From Fibrobacterota bacterium (GTDB lineage Bacteria > Fibrobacterota > Chitinivibrionia > Chitinivibrionales > Chitinispirillaceae), in NCBI GenBank assembly GCA_023436205.1, contig JAEZKC010000086.1, positions 1 through 6,176 of the forward strand: a stretch of 6,176 bases of DNA. Direction: 5' to 3'. This document shows, piece by piece, positions 4,919 through 6,176 of the stretch. The notes beneath the pieces are model-generated. The model ran no database searches. It saw nothing but the letters and a program-made list of their open reading frames with translations, and was not told where the DNA came from. A program made the translations under genes and the position numbers. The stretch's first letter is position 1. Each line of letters begins with the position of its first letter.

Positions 4919-4965
4919 TCTGAAGGCACGGGGGTGTGACAGCCCGGGGTGGTGTCCCTCCGGCA
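4919..4965. repeat. Nested-hairpin repeat, variant B, decayed copy
   Basis: CTGAAGGCACGGGGGTGTGAC then AGCCCGGGGT (to 4950) match the left half of 1225-1285. The right half, with the inner GCGG/CCGC stem and the CCCCGGG arm, is missing or replaced. It looks truncated near the 3' end of the small gene at 4995. Confidence 0.65.
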
Positions 4966-4994
4966 TTCTCGCAAAGTCATTGTTCATTCTAAAC

Positions 4995-5246
4995 TTATTT
5001 CTCATAAAGAGCTTTGATTTGATTGTATTCCTGCTCAGATATTTCAAATGGCTGCCATTCAAGTACTCTGTAGCATCCTTCTGAAATCGAGCCTTTCCGT
5101 AAAGTTGAATTTAAAGTATTATATGGTAGAAGCCCACCACTAAAAAAATTTTTTAAAAAAGAAATGTATTCAGGTAGTAAATCGATTCCGATCGCTTCTG
5201 TTTTAACTGAATCTTTATCTTTAATTATCAATTGAATAGCTCTCAA
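4995..5246 (-). CDS. Small protein of unknown function, 83 aa (possibly 5'-disrupted)
   Basis: The family is not recognised. The peptide is mixed alpha/beta in character, with LIIKDKDS, GIDLLPEYISFLKNFF, and a C-terminal WQPFEISEQEYNQIKALYEK that looks like a final amphipathic helix. There is no signal peptide or membrane segment, so it is probably cytosolic. The only start with a ribosome-binding site is TTG at 5246, with AAAAGG about 8 nt upstream. The same frame stays open upstream for 15 codons (DGILCIHYPNEKDNY) to a TAA at 5294-5292, and four codons beyond that is an ATG (5306). The gene may therefore be intact from TTG, or a longer gene carrying a nonsense mutation. It lies 105 bp after the cupin gene in the same direction, with a terminator downstream at 4751-4778. 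Confidence 0.6.
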   Translation of the reverse strand: MRAIQLIIKDKDSVKTEAIGIDLLPEYISFLKNFFSGGLLPYNTLNSTLRKGSISEGCYRVLEWQPFEISEQEYNQIKALYEK

Positions 5247-5351
5247 ATAGTTATCCTTTTCGTTCGGATAGTGTATACAAAGTATTCCATCTTAGATTGT
5301 TTTCATAATGTCACACGGTGCGCCTGCATCTCGTGCTCCAACGTGCCAAAA

Positions 5352-5852
5352 TCATCTATTCTCCAACTCTTTCCACTTTGACACCACATCTTTTTCACCT
5401 TCAAAATATTCTACTTTTGATTCCTTCTTAAATATCTCATAAGATGGAGCAAGGAACACCTTTTCAGAATCTGGATATTCACAAACATCATAGCCAAGGA
5501 AAGTCCTGATATCCATGTAGATGCAAGGCTCAGTTCCACTGTTATGAAACTGGTGTGCTCCTGTTTCTCCTTTTTCACAAAAAATAACATCTCCAGTTTC
5601 CACTTTTTCTAATCCCTCAAGCGTCCGCAGAGTCATTTCGCCTGATATGATTATGAACAGCTCCTCAGCGAACCGGTGGAAGTGAAAAGGCGCAGAAAAT
5701 TGGCCAGGATTCAATTGGCGTAAATCGAAGTTCAGGTTTTCCGGCTTAATGTCGTTTTTAGTTCTGGATGTATCAGTGAATAATCGATAGGTGTCTATCT
5801 TGTTAGGATCCTCTTTAAATTCACGCTCTGTTTTTTTTATGACTTTTGCCAT
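5352..5852 (-). CDS. Single-domain cupin protein, 166 aa
   Basis: This is a mononuclear-metal-type cupin barrel. Motif 1 is PFHFHRFAEELFIIISG (55-71): His57, His59 and Glu64 are candidate ligands, with Gly71 at the expected distance. Motif 2 is GDVIFCEKGETGAHQFHN (87-104) and supplies His100 and Asn104; it has Glu in place of the usual Pro and a slightly longer loop. All four metal ligands appear present. A C-terminal charged extension (about 125-166) ends in VSKWKELENR. No signal peptide is present, so it is cytosolic. Cupins range from isomerases and dioxygenases to sugar-binding proteins, so the reaction cannot be assigned. The start is firm: ATG at 5852 follows AAAGGAGT with a 7-nt spacer. 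A promoter-like repeat lies about 96 bp upstream, and the small unknown gene follows. Confidence 0.85.
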   Translation of the reverse strand: MAKVIKKTEREFKEDPNKIDTYRLFTDTSRTKNDIKPENLNFDLRQLNPGQFSAPFHFHRFAEELFIIISGEMTLRTLEGLEKVETGDVIFCEKGETGAHQFHNSGTEPCIYMDIRTFLGYDVCEYPDSEKVFLAPSYEIFKKESKVEYFEGEKDVVSKWKELENR

Positions 5853-5930
5853 TTTGATTACTCCTTTAAAAATGATGTCTGAGATTTCTCTAGCAGTAAG
5901 ATCAGTTTTCTCTTTTTCGATGATGCTCTG

Positions 5931-5984
5931 AGGCGCTCAATAGATAAAGTATATTGCGCCTGAAAGAGAATAGAAGGTAGGGTG
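5931..5984 (-). promoter_or_regulatory. Recurring promoter-like repeat (before cupin gene)
   Basis: On the minus strand, TATACT at 5953-5948 lies about 96 bp before the cupin start. The bulged palindrome is clearest here: on the plus strand GGCG (5932-5935), 2 nt, CAATA (5938-5942), then TATTG (5952-5956) and CGCC (5957-5960). The purine-rich flank (TGAAAGAGAATAGAAGG) is a diverged form of that in the other two copies. No canonical -35 box is apparent. Confidence 0.55.
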
Positions 5985-6032
5985 AGGCCTTCTAAACGCA
6001 TGAAGAGAAATTGCACCCATTCACAAATAGCC

Positions 6033-6133
6033 CAGCGCTGAAGGCGCGGAATGTGACAGCCCGGGGTAAGCGGTCTTCCGCGCAGCCCCGGGTTAATGTG
6101 AGATAGTGGTTTAAGCTCTGAAAGAGTGGGATG
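6033..6133. repeat. Nested-hairpin repeat, variant B copy 2, plus tail module
   Basis: This is nearly identical to 1225-1285. The outer stem CCCGGGG (6060-6066) pairs with CCCCGGG (6086-6092), and the inner stem GCGG (6070-6073) with CCGC (6078-6081). The tail module AAGCTCTGAAAGAGTGGGAT (from 6113) matches 1308-1328, with about 20 unrelated bases between where copy 1 carries an extra hairpin. The remaining bases to the window end (6134-6176) show nothing recognisable. Confidence 0.85.
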
Positions 6134-6176
6134 CTCAGGCGTAGTTCTGGTAATAAAATCAGCAGCGGCATACGAG

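Noticed and set aside
4613..5062. Several 61-83 codon minus-strand frames
   Set aside because: They are translations of the GTCCCGTAGGGAC and double-hairpin repeats. Two overlapping frames are equally open, which argues against coding.
1..6176. Integron attC sites
   Set aside because: Single-orientation genes prompted a search for GTTRRRY/RYYYAAC pairs at gene boundaries. None were convincingly placed, and no integrase is in the window.
1..6176. CRISPR array
   Set aside because: Repeats are dispersed, structured and irregularly spaced. There is no run of identical repeats separated by uniform spacers.

Overview
The window is repeat-rich accessory DNA from a Gram-negative (diderm) bacterium. 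The evidence is a secreted hydrolase, a probable beta-barrel outer-membrane protein ending in Phe, and a probable lipoprotein. Strong Shine-Dalgarno sequences (AAGGAG, AAAGGAG) and TATAAT-type -10 boxes argue mildly against typical Bacteroidota. A lineage near Fibrobacterota or another repeat-rich environmental phylum is possible, but this is a weak inference and no taxonomic marker gene is present.

Layout. Positions 1-1430 hold no intact gene. They are a mosaic of palindromic repeats: a 125-bp direct repeat in two copies (56-180 and 684-809), a large imperfect inverted repeat (378-489), several compact hairpins, two nested-hairpin repeats, and one possible coding relic (968-1078). All six credible genes lie between 1434 and 5852 and all are on the minus strand. 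In transcription order they are: a cupin protein (5352-5852), a small unknown protein (4995-5246), a FabZ-like hotdog dehydratase (3958-4368), a DUF3465-type lipoprotein (3157-3639), a secreted alpha/beta hydrolase (1976-2956), and an outer-membrane beta-barrel-like protein (1434-1979) coupled to the hydrolase by an ATGA overlap. Repeat DNA resumes at 3720-3840, 4400-4960 and 5930-6136.

The most distinctive feature is a roughly 45-60 bp repeat lying upstream of three unrelated genes (cupin, FabZ-like, DUF3465), always in the same orientation. It contains a TATAAT or TATACT box inside a bulged inverted repeat and looks like a recurring promoter/operator module. The copy before the DUF3465 gene appears split by a 55-bp insertion bounded by AGATAAA direct repeats.

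The genes do not form a recognisable pathway. Apart from the hydrolase/outer-membrane pair, which probably act together in the cell envelope, they look like independent accessory genes embedded in repeats. No transposase, integrase, attC site, CRISPR array, tRNA or rRNA was found.
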